DNA of 64,000 nucleotides from CAZSBB01 sp964605235 (GCA_964605235.1 CAZSBB010000029.1:1-64000); one strand, 5' to 3'; numbered from the stretch's first letter, positions 33,152 to 44,685 are shown. Numbers and translations are program-made. The notes: generated by a model from the sequence alone, not told the origin.

Positions 33152-34140
33152 GCAAGAAGAAAACCGGCAGTAAAGGCAAAAACACCAACGTCAAAGTGCC
33201 CGCCACGCTCGCGGCTGCGGGCAGCGCCAGCACGGCGCAGGATCGGCTGCGCGGGTGCTATCCGGTGTTCCAGACGCCCTTCAATGATGACCTGTCCATC
33301 GACGCCGGCACGCTGGCGGCGGAGATCGACTGGATGTACGCCCAGGGCGTGCATGGCATCGTGATGGCGATGGTGTCCGAAACGCTGCGCCTCGACAGCA
33401 CCGAACGCCAAGAGCTGGCGGAACTGGCGGTGCGGCTGAGCAACGGGCGCGGCGGCGTGGTGATTTCCGCCGGCGCGGAGTCCACCCCGCTGGCGGTGCG
33501 CTACGCCCAGCATGCCCAGAGCATCGGCGCTGATGCGGTGATGGTGATCCCCCCCGTCGCCACGGGCGCCAGCCCCGATGAACTGTTCGCGTACTACAGC
33601 GCCATCATCGAGGCGGTCAGCATTCCCGTGATCGTGCAGGACGCCAGCGGCTACGTCGGCAAACCCATGGGCATCGACCTGCAAGCCAAACTGCTTCATC
33701 AGTATGGCCAGCAGGTGATGTACAAACCCGAAGCCACGCCGATTGGCCCCAAGCTCAGTGAGCTGCGCGACGCGACCAACGGGCAGGCGCGGGTGTTCGA
33801 GGGCACCGGCGGCATCGCCATGGTCGACAGCTACCGCCGCGGCATCATCGGCACCATGCCCGGCGCGGAAGTCTGCTGGGCGACCACCGCGCTGTGGAAC
33901 GCGCTCGAAGCGGGCGACTGGAAAACCGTCAACGCCATCAACGGCCCGCTGGCGAACCTCATCAGCCTGCAGACCAGCCTCGACGCTTTCCTGGCGGTCG
34001 AAAAACATCTGCTGGTCAAGCAAGGCGTCTTCCGCAACACGCTGGTGCGCGGCCCGGTGGGCTATCGCCTCGACGACGAAACCCGCCAGGAAGTGGACCG
34101 CCTGTTCGACCTGCTCCGCAGCGTCACCCCGCGCCAATGA
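33148..34140 (+). CDS. Dihydrodipicolinate synthase/N-acetylneuraminate lyase family aldolase
   Basis: 330 residues. TIM-barrel class I aldolase with PVFQTPFNDDLSIDAGTLA at the start of the barrel, SETLRLDSTERQELAELA, and the Schiff-base lysine probably in QQVMYKPEATPIG (about residue 192). Members cleave 2-keto-3-deoxy sugar acids or sialic acid. It has a Lys/Thr/Ala-rich N-terminal extension of about 35 residues (MSKKKTGSKGKN...) not usual in the family. Overlaps the preceding gene by 4 bases. By context a 2-keto-3-deoxy-acid aldolase is plausible. Confidence 0.88.
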   Translation: MSKKKTGSKGKNTNVKVPATLAAAGSASTAQDRLRGCYPVFQTPFNDDLSIDAGTLAAEIDWMYAQGVHGIVMAMVSETLRLDSTERQELAELAVRLSNGRGGVVISAGAESTPLAVRYAQHAQSIGADAVMVIPPVATGASPDELFAYYSAIIEAVSIPVIVQDASGYVGKPMGIDLQAKLLHQYGQQVMYKPEATPIGPKLSELRDATNGQARVFEGTGGIAMVDSYRRGIIGTMPGAEVCWATTALWNALEAGDWKTVNAINGPLANLISLQTSLDAFLAVEKHLLVKQGVFRNTLVRGPVGYRLDDETRQEVDRLFDLLRSVTPRQ

Positions 34141-34149
34141 AAATCAGGT

Positions 34150-34271
34150 TTCACCACAGAGACACAGAGAACACAGAGAACAATTCAAATTTCGGCATGA
34201 AGGAGTGAGCCGGAAAACTTGCCGGATTTCACTCCGCTACTCACTCTGTGTTCTCTGTGCCTCTGTGGTGT
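34150..34271. repeat. CACAGAGACACAGAG inverted repeat
   Basis: Left arm TTTCACCACAGAGACACAGA (from 34149) and right arm TCTCTGTGCCTCTGTGGTG (to 34270) are imperfectly complementary, about 60 bp apart. Same element at 42377, 42901 and 51392. Confidence 0.8.
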
Positions 34272-34326
34272 ACTGTCTGGGATTTGCCCCTACGACTGGA
34301 ATGAGGTTTGACCTGGAACCGGACCG

Positions 34327-35181
34327 ATGATTGTTGATGTCCACTCGCACGCCTGGCTTTACCCCCAGCACTTCGGTGCGGACTTTCGCCGGCAGGCGAT
34401 GGCGGCACGCGCCGGCGTTGAAGTCGATCTCACCGTGCGCCTGGCGGATTACCGCAAGACCGCCACGCTCGCGAAAGGTCAGCTCAAGACCATCGTGTTC
34501 GGCGGCAAAGCCCGGCTCAGCGATCTTTATGTAGACGACCACTACGTCGCCAAATACGTCAGTCAGGCCCCCAAAGACCTCATCGGCTTCCTGAGCGTCG
34601 ACCCCACCGAGGAGGACTGGTACCGCCAGCTCCGTGAAGGTCATGAGCAGCTTGGCCTGCGCGGCATCAAGCTGCTGCCGATGTACGCCGGCTTCGATCC
34701 CCGCGCTCGTCGGCTCGATCCGCTCTGGCGTTATGCTGCCCGCACCGGGCTGCCGGTGCTGCTGCACACCGGCACCACCTTCATCCGCCAGGCGCCGCTG
34801 AAGTTCACCTTGCCGCGCTTGCTCGACGACGTGGCGGCCCGGTTCCCCGAGGTCAAAATCATCCTCGCCCACCTGAGCCATCCCTATGAGGGCGAGTGCA
34901 TCGTCACCATTCGCAAGCATCCCAATGTGTTTGCCGACATCAGCGCCCTGCATTACCGCCCGTGGCAACTGTTCCACAGCCTGATGCTGGTGCAGGAATA
35001 CGGCGTGTGGGACAAGGTGCTCTTCGGCACCGATTACCCCTTCACCACTGTTGATGCGACCATCCGTGATCTGCGCACGCTCAGCGACCGTTGCGGCAAC
35101 GGTAAGACAGCGGCGCTCGATCCGAAGCAAATAGAGAATCTCATTCAGCGCGACAGCCTGCGCCTGCTGGGACTGTCCTAA
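34327..35181 (+). CDS. Amidohydrolase family (TIM-barrel metal-dependent hydrolase)
   Basis: 284 residues of the amidohydrolase-2 group. MIVDVHSHAW gives the HxH metal pair, VLLHTGTTF the third His, ILAHLSHPY the fourth, and LFGTDYPF the catalytic Asp. Family members include lactonases (for example for sugar lactones) and decarboxylases. Located between the aldolase genes, a sugar-lactone hydrolase role is reasonable but not proven. Separated from the previous gene by a non-coding inverted repeat. Confidence 0.88.
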   Translation: MIVDVHSHAWLYPQHFGADFRRQAMAARAGVEVDLTVRLADYRKTATLAKGQLKTIVFGGKARLSDLYVDDHYVAKYVSQAPKDLIGFLSVDPTEEDWYRQLREGHEQLGLRGIKLLPMYAGFDPRARRLDPLWRYAARTGLPVLLHTGTTFIRQAPLKFTLPRLLDDVAARFPEVKIILAHLSHPYEGECIVTIRKHPNVFADISALHYRPWQLFHSLMLVQEYGVWDKVLFGTDYPFTTVDATIRDLRTLSDRCGNGKTAALDPKQIENLIQRDSLRLLGLS

Positions 35182-35233
35182 GCCGCTGATGCTGACCCAA
35201 TTCAGCCGGCGTTTTAACCGCAAAGGAAAAACC

Positions 35234-36058
35234 ATGCGTCCGTCCCAGGTCAAAGCCAAGCTGCGCAACAATCAGGCGGTGGTGTTTTACTGCCTGCACT
35301 TCACGGACCCCTCGGTGTGGGAGATGACCAGCCTGCTGGGCTTCGACTGCATCTGGTTCGACATGGAGCACCACAGCCACAACATGGAGACGGCGACCGC
35401 GCTGTTCCGGGCGGCGCGGGTGGGCGGGTCGGAAGTGATCTGCCGTCCCGCCAAGGGCGAGTTCATGCGCATGGGCCGCATGCTCGAAGCCGGGGCGCAC
35501 GGCATCCTGTACCCCCGCTGTGAGAATGCCGCCGAGGCGCGCGAAGTCGTCCGCTGGGGCAAGTTCCATCCGCTGGGCGAGCGCGGCTTCGACGGCGGCA
35601 ACCCGGACAATCCCTACTGCGCCATGCCCATGCCGCAGTACATCAAGTTCGCCAACGACAACACCTATCTGATGGTGCAGGTGGAAGATCCCAAGTCGCT
35701 GGAGAACGCCGAGGCGATGCTCGCGGTCGACGGCATCGACGGCATCATGCTCGGGCCGGGCGACTTCACGGTGCTCAGCGGCATCGCGGGTCAGTTCGAC
35801 CATCCCAAGGTTTTCGCCGCGCTGGAAAAGCTCGCCAAAGCCGCGAAAAACACCGGCAAACACTGGGGCTGCCCCACCGTGCCCGTGCTGGTCGACTGCA
35901 TGAAAGCCAACGGCGCCAAGCTGTTCTTCAGCGGCGCTGACCTGACGGTGCTCAAGAACGGCCTGATCGCCGACCGCACCCGTCTCGAAGGCTACGGCGT
36001 GACGTTCAATGACCAAATGATTGCGGCCGGCAACGGCTACCTGGATGCAAAGAAGTAA
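35234..36058 (+). CDS. HpcH/HpaI-type 2-keto-3-deoxy acid aldolase
   Basis: 274 residues. Class II (metal-dependent) aldolase fold of the HpcH/HpaI family: WFDMEHHSHNMET, ICRPAKGEFMRMGRMLEAGA, GILYPRCENAAEA, and the metal site around VQVEDPKSLENAEAM. Such enzymes cleave 2-keto-3-deoxy-L-rhamnonate, 4-hydroxy-2-oxo-heptanedioate and similar acids to pyruvate plus an aldehyde. ATG at 35234 has AAGGAAAA just upstream; a frame opening at 35189 lacks a ribosome-binding site. The neighbouring Gfo/Idh gene starts 3 bp after its stop. Confidence 0.9.
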   Translation: MRPSQVKAKLRNNQAVVFYCLHFTDPSVWEMTSLLGFDCIWFDMEHHSHNMETATALFRAARVGGSEVICRPAKGEFMRMGRMLEAGAHGILYPRCENAAEAREVVRWGKFHPLGERGFDGGNPDNPYCAMPMPQYIKFANDNTYLMVQVEDPKSLENAEAMLAVDGIDGIMLGPGDFTVLSGIAGQFDHPKVFAALEKLAKAAKNTGKHWGCPTVPVLVDCMKANGAKLFFSGADLTVLKNGLIADRTRLEGYGVTFNDQMIAAGNGYLDAKK

Positions 36059-36061
36059 TTC

Positions 36062-37087
36062 ATGACCACCCCCAAGCATCATGTCCTGATCATCGGCGTC
36101 GGCTCCATCGGCGAACGCCATCTGCGCTGTTTCCAGAAGTCCGGCCAGGCGACCGTCGGCCTGGTCGAAACCAACGAGCAACTGCGCCGCACCATCGTCG
36201 AACGCTACGGCGTCAAGCAGGCGTTCACCAGCATCGACGCCGCCCTGGCGTCCGACGTCGCCCCGCGCTTCACCGCCGCGGTGGTCTGCACCCCGGCGAA
36301 CCTGCACGTCCCCATGGCGCGCCAGCTCGTGGAGGCCGGCCTCGATGTGCTGGTCGAAAAACCCTTGAGCACCAGTGAAGCTGGACTCACGGAACTGTGC
36401 CAGCGGGTCAAGGAACTCCAGCGCACCTGCACGGTCGCCTACACCTGGCGCTCCATGCCCGCCCCGGCGGCAATGCGGCAGGCGATTGCTTCCGGACGCT
36501 TCGGCAAGCCGCTGGTGCTGAGCGTCACCGGCGGGCAGCACTTTCCCACCTACCGCCCTGCTTATGCCTCGACCTACTACGCTCGGCATGAAACCGGCGG
36601 CGGCTGCATTCAGGACATGCTCACCCATCTGGTCAACCTTGGCCAGTGGCTGGTGGGGCCGGTGACCAGAGTGGTTGCCGACGCGGCGCACCAGAAGCTG
36701 GCGACCACGCAGGTGGAAGACACTGCGAGCCTGATCACCCGGCATGGCGACGTGCTGGGCACTTTCACGCTCAATCAGCATCAGGCGCCCAACTGCATCA
36801 CGGTGACCGTGGTGTGCGAGCGCGGCACTGTGCAGTTCAGCAGCACCGAGCAGAGCTGGCGCTGGATGACCGAGCCCGATACGCCGTGGCAGAGTGAAAG
36901 CTTCGGCGCGCCGGAGCGGGACACGTTCTACATCAATCAGGCGGTCAACTTCCTGAAGGTGGTCGACGGCGAGCTCGAAAACTTCTGCACGCTGGCCGAA
37001 GGCTGGCAGACGCTGCGCGCCAATCTCGCGGCGCTGCAGAGCTGGCGCGAGGGCAAGTGGGTGGAGCTGGCGCCGGTGACGGCATAA
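36062..37087 (+). CDS. Gfo/Idh/MocA family NAD(P)-dependent oxidoreductase
   Basis: 341 residues. N-terminal Rossmann motif VLIIGVGSIGERHLRCF, then VVCTPANLH and LVEKPLS, the family's hallmark EKP segment, followed by a C-terminal alpha/beta domain with GGCIQDMLTHLVNLGQWL. Usual substrates are sugars, inositols or sugar acids. Tightly spaced after the HpaI-like aldolase and 47 bp before the SDR gene, so co-transcribed. Confidence 0.9.
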   Translation: MTTPKHHVLIIGVGSIGERHLRCFQKSGQATVGLVETNEQLRRTIVERYGVKQAFTSIDAALASDVAPRFTAAVVCTPANLHVPMARQLVEAGLDVLVEKPLSTSEAGLTELCQRVKELQRTCTVAYTWRSMPAPAAMRQAIASGRFGKPLVLSVTGGQHFPTYRPAYASTYYARHETGGGCIQDMLTHLVNLGQWLVGPVTRVVADAAHQKLATTQVEDTASLITRHGDVLGTFTLNQHQAPNCITVTVVCERGTVQFSSTEQSWRWMTEPDTPWQSESFGAPERDTFYINQAVNFLKVVDGELENFCTLAEGWQTLRANLAALQSWREGKWVELAPVTA

Positions 37088-37134
37088 CCGACAGACAAGA
37101 CAGGCTGGCAATTCGTAACCAAGGAAATGTTCAC

Positions 37135-37932
37135 ATGGCTGATTCGACTGTGTTTGATCAATTCCGCCTGACCGGCAAAGCGGCGCTCATCACCGGCGGC
37201 ACGGGCTGGCTGGGGACCGCGATGGCGCAGGCGCTGGCGCAGGCGGGCGCGAGCGTGGTGATAGCCGGACGCGATGCGGCGCGCTGCGCTCAGGCGGCCA
37301 AGGCGCTGCCGACGGTGGATGGCGCCAAGCATCATGGCGTGGAACTGGACCAGATGGATGAAGCAGCGCTCAACGCCGGCTTCGACCGCGCGGTGGCGGC
37401 GGCGGGCCAGCTCGATATCCTCATCAACAACGGCCTGGAGGCGTGCGGCAAGGATCTGACCAACGTCACCTTCGCCGAGTTCGCCCGGCATCAGGCGAAT
37501 AATGCCGCCTACTTCTGCCTGGCGCGCCGGCTGCACGATCATGTCGTGGGCCGCAAAGCCAAAGGCTCCATCGTCAACATCGGCTCGATGTACGGCCAGG
37601 TCGGCTCCTATCCCGAAGCCTACGAAGGCATCTGTGCCGCCAGCCCCGTGGCGTACCACAGCCTCAAAGGCGGCACCATCCACATGACCCGGCATCTGGC
37701 GGTGTACTGGGCGAAGCACGGCGTGCGCGTCAACTGCCTGAGCCCCGGCGCGTTCCCCAATGACAGCAAAGTCACCCCCGAACTGCCCAAACGGCTCAAC
37801 GCCAAGTGCCCCATGGGTCGCATGGGCAAACCCGAGGAACTGCAGGGCGCCCTGCTGCTGCTGGCGAGCGACGCGGGCAGCTACATCACCGGACAGAACC
37901 TCACCATCGACGGCGGGTGGACGGCGTGGTAG
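37135..37932 (+). CDS. Short-chain dehydrogenase/reductase
   Basis: 265 residues with the SDR landmarks: cofactor loop ITGGTGWLGTAMAQAL (TGxxxxLG, slightly off the usual TGxxxGIG), INNGLEACGK, VNIGSMYG, the catalytic YHSLKGG (YxxxK), and RVNCLSPGAFPN. NAD(P)-dependent oxidation of a sugar or sugar acid is likely. AAGGAAA lies before the ATG at 37135. Last gene of the cluster; a strong terminator follows about 105 bp after the stop. Confidence 0.9.
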   Translation: MADSTVFDQFRLTGKAALITGGTGWLGTAMAQALAQAGASVVIAGRDAARCAQAAKALPTVDGAKHHGVELDQMDEAALNAGFDRAVAAAGQLDILINNGLEACGKDLTNVTFAEFARHQANNAAYFCLARRLHDHVVGRKAKGSIVNIGSMYGQVGSYPEAYEGICAASPVAYHSLKGGTIHMTRHLAVYWAKHGVRVNCLSPGAFPNDSKVTPELPKRLNAKCPMGRMGKPEELQGALLLLASDAGSYITGQNLTIDGGWTAW

Positions 37933-38036
37933 CAGGTTGAAGCGCCGGTGCGGTGGCAGATTGCGACTCAACCCCCGGATTCGGCTGCGCCTCATCCGCG
38001 GCTTGGGGCTCCTCCGTTGCTGCAGTAAATTCAAAT

Positions 38037-38072
38037 AAAAAAGCTCGGCGCGGTGAGGCGCCGAGCTTTTTT
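38037..38072. terminator. Bidirectional intrinsic terminator
   Basis: Perfect 11-bp stem AAGCTCGGCGC / GCGCCGAGCTT (38041-38051 and 38058-38068) with a 6-nt loop, flanked by an A-run on the left and T-run on the right. It serves the plus-strand SDR operon and the minus-strand PEP-CTERM gene. Confidence 0.93.
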
Positions 38073-38101
38073 GTTGGTGTGTTGGTGTGACGCTGCGCGA
38101 G

Positions 38102-38815
38102 TTACGCGGCGCGCTGCCGGCGGCGGCGCGGCAGGATCGCCAGGGCGCCCAGCGCCAGCAGGCTCAGCGACGCCGGCTCCGGCACGGTCGTCAGGTAGTC
38201 CTGGGACTTGCTGTTGGTCAGCACGAAGAGCTGCGTCTGCTCGGTCCAGGTGCTGTTGGAGATATTGGTCAACCAGCTGCTGGCGATGTTGTACACGTCG
38301 TTGGTGAAGCTGTTGAGCGTATTGATCTTGAAGTTGCCGGACCCGAAGTTCAGCACATTGTCGATCGCCATCTCCCAGATGATCGCCTGGAACGCGGCAG
38401 CTTTGCGGGTGCTGGTCTGCGAATCGGTGAACGCGTAGTGCCAGAGGGTCTGCAGCGTGTCAATTTCGGAGGCGGTGAACGCGGCGTAGGTGGTGAGGCT
38501 GCCCAGTTCGTAGGGCTTGCCCACGGTGTCGGGCGGGTTCTGGCCGAAGGTGATGCCCTGGTTGGCTTCGAGGCAGTAGGTGACCAGGGACTGGAAGCCC
38601 CCGCCGTAGTCGGCTTCGAGATCGAAGGTGCCCGTGGTGATGTTGGTGAAGCTGCCGCCGTTGGTGGTGGCGCGCAGGCTGCTGCTGTTGGTGCCGGGGA
38701 CATAGAAGTCGGGGGTCGCCGCGGAATCGCGGACGTCCACGCTGGCCGCTTCGCTGGCGCCGGCGAACAGACTCAGAGCAGTGACGACGATGATCGCGCT
38801 GAACAAGTGACGCAT
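38102..38815 (-). CDS. PEP-CTERM sorted surface protein
   Basis: 237 residues. Signal peptide MRHLFSAIIVVTALSLFAGA; a Ser/Thr/Asn-rich middle region containing TYCLEANQGITFG and a hydrophobic AAFQAIIWEMAID segment. The C-terminal sorting signal is VPEPASLSLLALGALAILPR followed by RRRRQ, i.e. PEP motif, hydrophobic helix, Arg cluster. The signal is recognised by exosortase (EpsH/XrtA-like) for processing at the envelope. No exosortase gene is in the window. Function of the surface domain unknown; 'thioester-like' sequences were not verified. Confidence 0.92.
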   Translation of the reverse strand: MRHLFSAIIVVTALSLFAGASEAASVDVRDSAATPDFYVPGTNSSSLRATTNGGSFTNITTGTFDLEADYGGGFQSLVTYCLEANQGITFGQNPPDTVGKPYELGSLTTYAAFTASEIDTLQTLWHYAFTDSQTSTRKAAAFQAIIWEMAIDNVLNFGSGNFKINTLNSFTNDVYNIASSWLTNISNSTWTEQTQLFVLTNSKSQDYLTTVPEPASLSLLALGALAILPRRRRQRAA

Positions 38816-39098
38816 GGGGTTTCCCTCCTCCGGGCCCGGGCGACGTCAGCCTGTCGCCGGTGCCGTGTGTAACGGTGCGTAGCCAAGTAACTGGCCCAAG
38901 CAGACCTCCACTGCCGGCACAAGCAAATTCAGGAACCCAAAAGTCGGCTATCTCTGCACCGATTGCCGTCACAGCCGTCACCGCTGGCGCAATCACACCG
39001 TCAGATGGTGTGCTCCCCGCGCCCATCGCACCCTGAACACTGTTTCCGCCGGACCCGGTGGGTCTGATTTGGAGTTATTCGGCCCTGACGACCGATGG
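38816..39098. other. Intergenic region before the mrp operon
   Basis: No credible gene. Contains the divergent promoters of the PEP-CTERM gene and the mrp operon, presumably; I could not assign convincing -35/-10 boxes. It ends in the hairpin listed at 39099. Confidence 0.4.
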
Positions 39099-39134
39099 AA
39101 AGCCCATAAGTGGATGTGGCGGTTCGGGCTTTTT
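39099..39134 (+). promoter_or_regulatory. Leader hairpin with T-run upstream of mrpA (possible attenuator)
   Basis: AAAGCCC (39099-39105) pairs with GGGCTTT (39126-39132), and a T-run continues to 39134. The hairpin lies 20 bases before the mrpA start codon, so it is terminator-like but inside the presumed leader. An ion-responsive attenuator or riboswitch expression platform is possible; no known aptamer was recognised. Confidence 0.35.
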
Positions 39135-39153
39135 GCTGGGACGAGATGAAATC

Positions 39154-41901
<2,748 letters not shown>

Positions 41902-41905
41902 TCCG

Positions 41906-42361
41906 ATGCACGACGAAAAAAACCATCCCATGAGCACCGTCATCCTGCGCACCGCCGCGCGTTTCATCGTGCCGCTGAGCCTGGTGTTTGCCGTGTTCAT
42001 CTACTTCAAAGGGCATCAAACCCCCGGCGGCGGCTTCGTCGCGGGCCTGGTCACCGCGGTCGCCCTGGTGGTGCAGCGCATGAGCTTTGGCGCCCAGAAC
42101 CTCAACCAACTGCTGCCCTGCCCCGAACGCGTGCTGATCGGCATCGGTTTGACGCTGGCGCTGGGCACCGGCGCCGGGGCGCTGCTGTTCGGCCTGCCGT
42201 TCTTCACCAGCAGCCACGGCTACCTCCACCTGCCCCAGTCGGCGGGCGGCTCCTACGACTTTGAATGGGCGACCGTCATGGCGTTCGACCTGGGCGTCAT
42301 GCTCGTCGTCGCCGGCGTGGTGGTCGGCATGATCAACGGCTTGTCGCGCGAACTGGAATAG
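41906..42361 (+). CDS. mrpB: Mrp Na+/H+ antiporter subunit B
   Basis: About 151 residues with four predicted membrane helices and the family segment FIVPLSLVFAVFIYFKGHQT followed by PGGGFVAGLV, highly typical of MnhB/MrpB. ATG at 41906 (5 bp after the mrpA stop); a second ATG at 41930 would give a start closer to other MnhB proteins. The frame is open far upstream inside mrpA but that part is not coding. Confidence 0.93.
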   Translation: MHDEKNHPMSTVILRTAARFIVPLSLVFAVFIYFKGHQTPGGGFVAGLVTAVALVVQRMSFGAQNLNQLLPCPERVLIGIGLTLALGTGAGALLFGLPFFTSSHGYLHLPQSAGGSYDFEWATVMAFDLGVMLVVAGVVVGMINGLSRELE

Positions 42362-42376
42362 AACCACAGCAGAATA

Positions 42377-42491
42377 TTCACCACCGAGACACAGAGAACA
42401 CTGAGAAATACATGAGATGGACCACAAGCAGTCATGCATGACAGAACTCTGTGTCGGCTTCACTCTGTGCTCTCTGTGCCTCTGTGGTGAC
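42377..42491. repeat. CACAGAGACACAGAG inverted repeat between mrpB and mrpC
   Basis: Left arm around TTCACCACCGAGACACAGAG, right arm around CTCTGTGCCTCTGTGGTGAC, imperfectly complementary. It fills most of the 180-bp gap between mrpB and mrpC and could form a hairpin in the operon mRNA. Confidence 0.8.
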
Positions 42492-42541
42492 AACTGCATG
42501 ATTGAATGGCCATCGCCTAGGAACTAGCGGAAAGCAAGCGT

Positions 42542-42892
42542 ATGAGCATCCTCACAGCCATCATGGTCGGCGTGCTGTTCGGCGCGTCGCTCTACCTCAT
42601 GACCGGACGCGAACTCAAGGGCGTCTGCATGGGCGTCTTTCTGCTGGGCCACGGCGCCAACCTCGCCATCCTCGCCGCCAGCGGATCGCCCGTGGGCAAG
42701 CTGCCCCCCGTGCTGGCGGAGCATGTCGCCCTGCCGCAACTGGTCGATCCGTTGCCCCAGGCGCTGATCCTGACCGCCATCGTCATCGGCTTTGCCGTGC
42801 AGGCGTTTCTGCTGACTTTGCTGGTGATCACCTGGCGCCGCAATCAGACCCTGGACCTGGATGAACTGGCGGGTGAAGCCGACGCGCATTGA
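42542..42892 (+). CDS. mrpC: Mrp Na+/H+ antiporter subunit C
   Basis: 116 residues, three membrane helices, NuoK-like. Conserved features: GVLFGASLYLMTGRELKGVC, LLGHGANLAIL (Asn-containing helix) and DPLPQALILTAIVIGFAVQA, the typical MnhC helix with D-P-L-P-Q-A-L-I-L-T-A-I-V-I. A repeat precedes it and another follows. Confidence 0.95.
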   Translation: MSILTAIMVGVLFGASLYLMTGRELKGVCMGVFLLGHGANLAILAASGSPVGKLPPVLAEHVALPQLVDPLPQALILTAIVIGFAVQAFLLTLLVITWRRNQTLDLDELAGEADAH

Positions 42893-42900
42893 AAACAGTT

Positions 42901-43021
42901 TTTCACCACCGAGACACAGAGGACACAGAGAAGGAACAAAGGAGCTGAACGGTGAAAAAACGCATCAGGTATTCGACTCTGTGCCAGCTTCTCTCTGTGC
43001 TCTCTGTGTCTCTGTGGTGAC
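42901..43021. repeat. CACAGAGACACAGAG inverted repeat between mrpC and mrpD
   Basis: TTTCACCACCGAGACACAGA (42901 onward) and CTCTGTGTCTCTGTGGTGAC (to 43021) are nearly complementary. Second such element inside the mrp operon. Confidence 0.8.
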
Positions 43022-43069
43022 TGAATTCTCGGCTGTAAGTTCCAACCTGGTTTCGCAGGAATAGCGTGC

Positions 43070-44683
43070 ATGAATCAGCATTACATCATCTTCTTCGTCC
43101 TGGTCCCCATGGCGGCTGGCATTCTGTGCCTGTTCGCCTATCGCTGGCGACAGGTTCAGCGGGTCATCGGCCTGCTCGCGCTGGGGCTCGATCTGGCGCT
43201 GGGCGTCTGGGCGCTCTCCACCATCGCCGGCGGAACCAGCGTGCTCGTCTCCCAGATGGGCAACTGGCCAGCGCCCTTCGGCATCACCATTGCCGTCGAC
43301 GCCCTCTCCGCCCTGATGCTCACCATGGCGGCGGTCGTCTGCCTGGGCGTCTACATCTACAGCATGGGCCAGTTCGACGACAACCACGAAGGCGCTTTCT
43401 TCCATCCGCTCTTCCATCTGCTGCTGTTTGGCGTCCAGTGGAGCTTCGTCACCGGCGACCTGTTCAACCTGTTCGTCGCTTTCGAAATCATGCTGATGGC
43501 CAGCTACGCCATCTTCTGCATCGGCACCTCCACCGCGCAAATCCGCCAGGCGTACAAGTACGTCCTGCTGAACCTGTTTGGCTCGACCCTCTTCGTCACC
43601 TGTGCCGGCCTGCTGTATGGCCAACTGGGCACGCTCAACATGGCGGACCTGACGCGCCTGGCGCTGGCGGGGGAACTGACCCCCGGCAGCTATCCGGTCA
43701 TCGTCATGCTGCTGCTGGTTTTCGGCGGGAAAACCGCGATCTTTCCGCTCTGGTACTGGCTCCCCGACACCTACCACACCCTCCCGGCGGCGTTGGGCGG
43801 GTTGTTTGCCGGCCTGCTCACCAAGGTCGGCGCGTATGTCATGCTGCGGGTCTTCGTGATGATGTTCGGCGCCGATCCGCACGCCGCCAACCTGCTGGCG
43901 CCGATCATCCTGCTCTCGGCGGGCGTCACCATGTTCCTGGGCGTGCTGGGCGCCGTCAGCCGGCACAGCGTGCGCGGCATCCTGGCGATCCACATCATCA
44001 GCCAGGTCGGCTACATGCTCATGGGCATCGGCCTGGCGATCGCCGCCGGCGTGGTGCTGGAGAACCGCATCCTCGCCGCCGCCGGCGCCACCTTCTTCAT
44101 CATGCACAACATGGTGGTCAAGTGCTGCCTCTTCCTGTGCGGCGGCCTGATGCAGGAACATGCCGGCAGCGATGATCTGGAAAAAATCGGCGGCCTGCTC
44201 CGCCGCGCCCCCTGGCTGGCGACGCTGTTCCTCATTGCCGCCCTGTCGCTGGCGGGCTTGCCCCCGCTGTCGGGCTTCTTCGGCAAATGGGCGTTGGTCG
44301 TGGGCGGCGTGCGCAGCGGGCATTACGTGGTGACCGCCTTCGCCATCATGACCAGCATTCTCACCCTGCTGTCGATGCTCAAGATCTGGAGCTACGGCTT
44401 CTGGTCGCCGGCGCAGGGCGTGCATGTGCAGCGCCCCTTCCGCAAAGCCCGGGTCGCCGGCGGCATGATGGGTATCGGCCTGCTGGTGGTCGCGGCGCTG
44501 AGCATGGGCCTGGGCGCCGAAAGCTATTTCAAGCTGTGCCTGAAAGCCGGGCAGACGCTGGTGCAGCGGACGGATTACGTGACTGCCGTGCTGGGCGCGC
44601 GGGGTCTGCGCGGCGCGCCGACCGAAACTGCAGAAATCCCGGCTGAGCAGCGCCTGGCGCAAGCCGCCCAAGTGGAGCACTGA
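43070..44683 (+). CDS. mrpD: Mrp Na+/H+ antiporter subunit D
   Basis: 537 residues, about fourteen helices, NuoN/L-like. Conserved: VTGDLFNLFVAFEIMLMASY (Glu), GGKTAIFPLWYWLPDTYHTL, GGLFAGLLTKVGAYVMLR (Lys), GILAIHIISQVGYMLMGIGL. The C-terminus (QRLAQAAQVEH) is short and charged. Starts 177 bp after mrpC with a repeat between; mrpE follows after 2 bp. Confidence 0.95.
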   Translation: MNQHYIIFFVLVPMAAGILCLFAYRWRQVQRVIGLLALGLDLALGVWALSTIAGGTSVLVSQMGNWPAPFGITIAVDALSALMLTMAAVVCLGVYIYSMGQFDDNHEGAFFHPLFHLLLFGVQWSFVTGDLFNLFVAFEIMLMASYAIFCIGTSTAQIRQAYKYVLLNLFGSTLFVTCAGLLYGQLGTLNMADLTRLALAGELTPGSYPVIVMLLLVFGGKTAIFPLWYWLPDTYHTLPAALGGLFAGLLTKVGAYVMLRVFVMMFGADPHAANLLAPIILLSAGVTMFLGVLGAVSRHSVRGILAIHIISQVGYMLMGIGLAIAAGVVLENRILAAAGATFFIMHNMVVKCCLFLCGGLMQEHAGSDDLEKIGGLLRRAPWLATLFLIAALSLAGLPPLSGFFGKWALVVGGVRSGHYVVTAFAIMTSILTLLSMLKIWSYGFWSPAQGVHVQRPFRKARVAGGMMGIGLLVVAALSMGLGAESYFKLCLKAGQTLVQRTDYVTAVLGARGLRGAPTETAEIPAEQRLAQAAQVEH

Positions 44684-44685
44684 GC

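Noticed and set aside
35141..37111. Long minus-strand frame (over 600 codons) opposite the HpaI and Gfo/Idh genes
   Set aside because: Antisense to two well-supported enzymes, His/Gln/Arg-rich composition and no domain.
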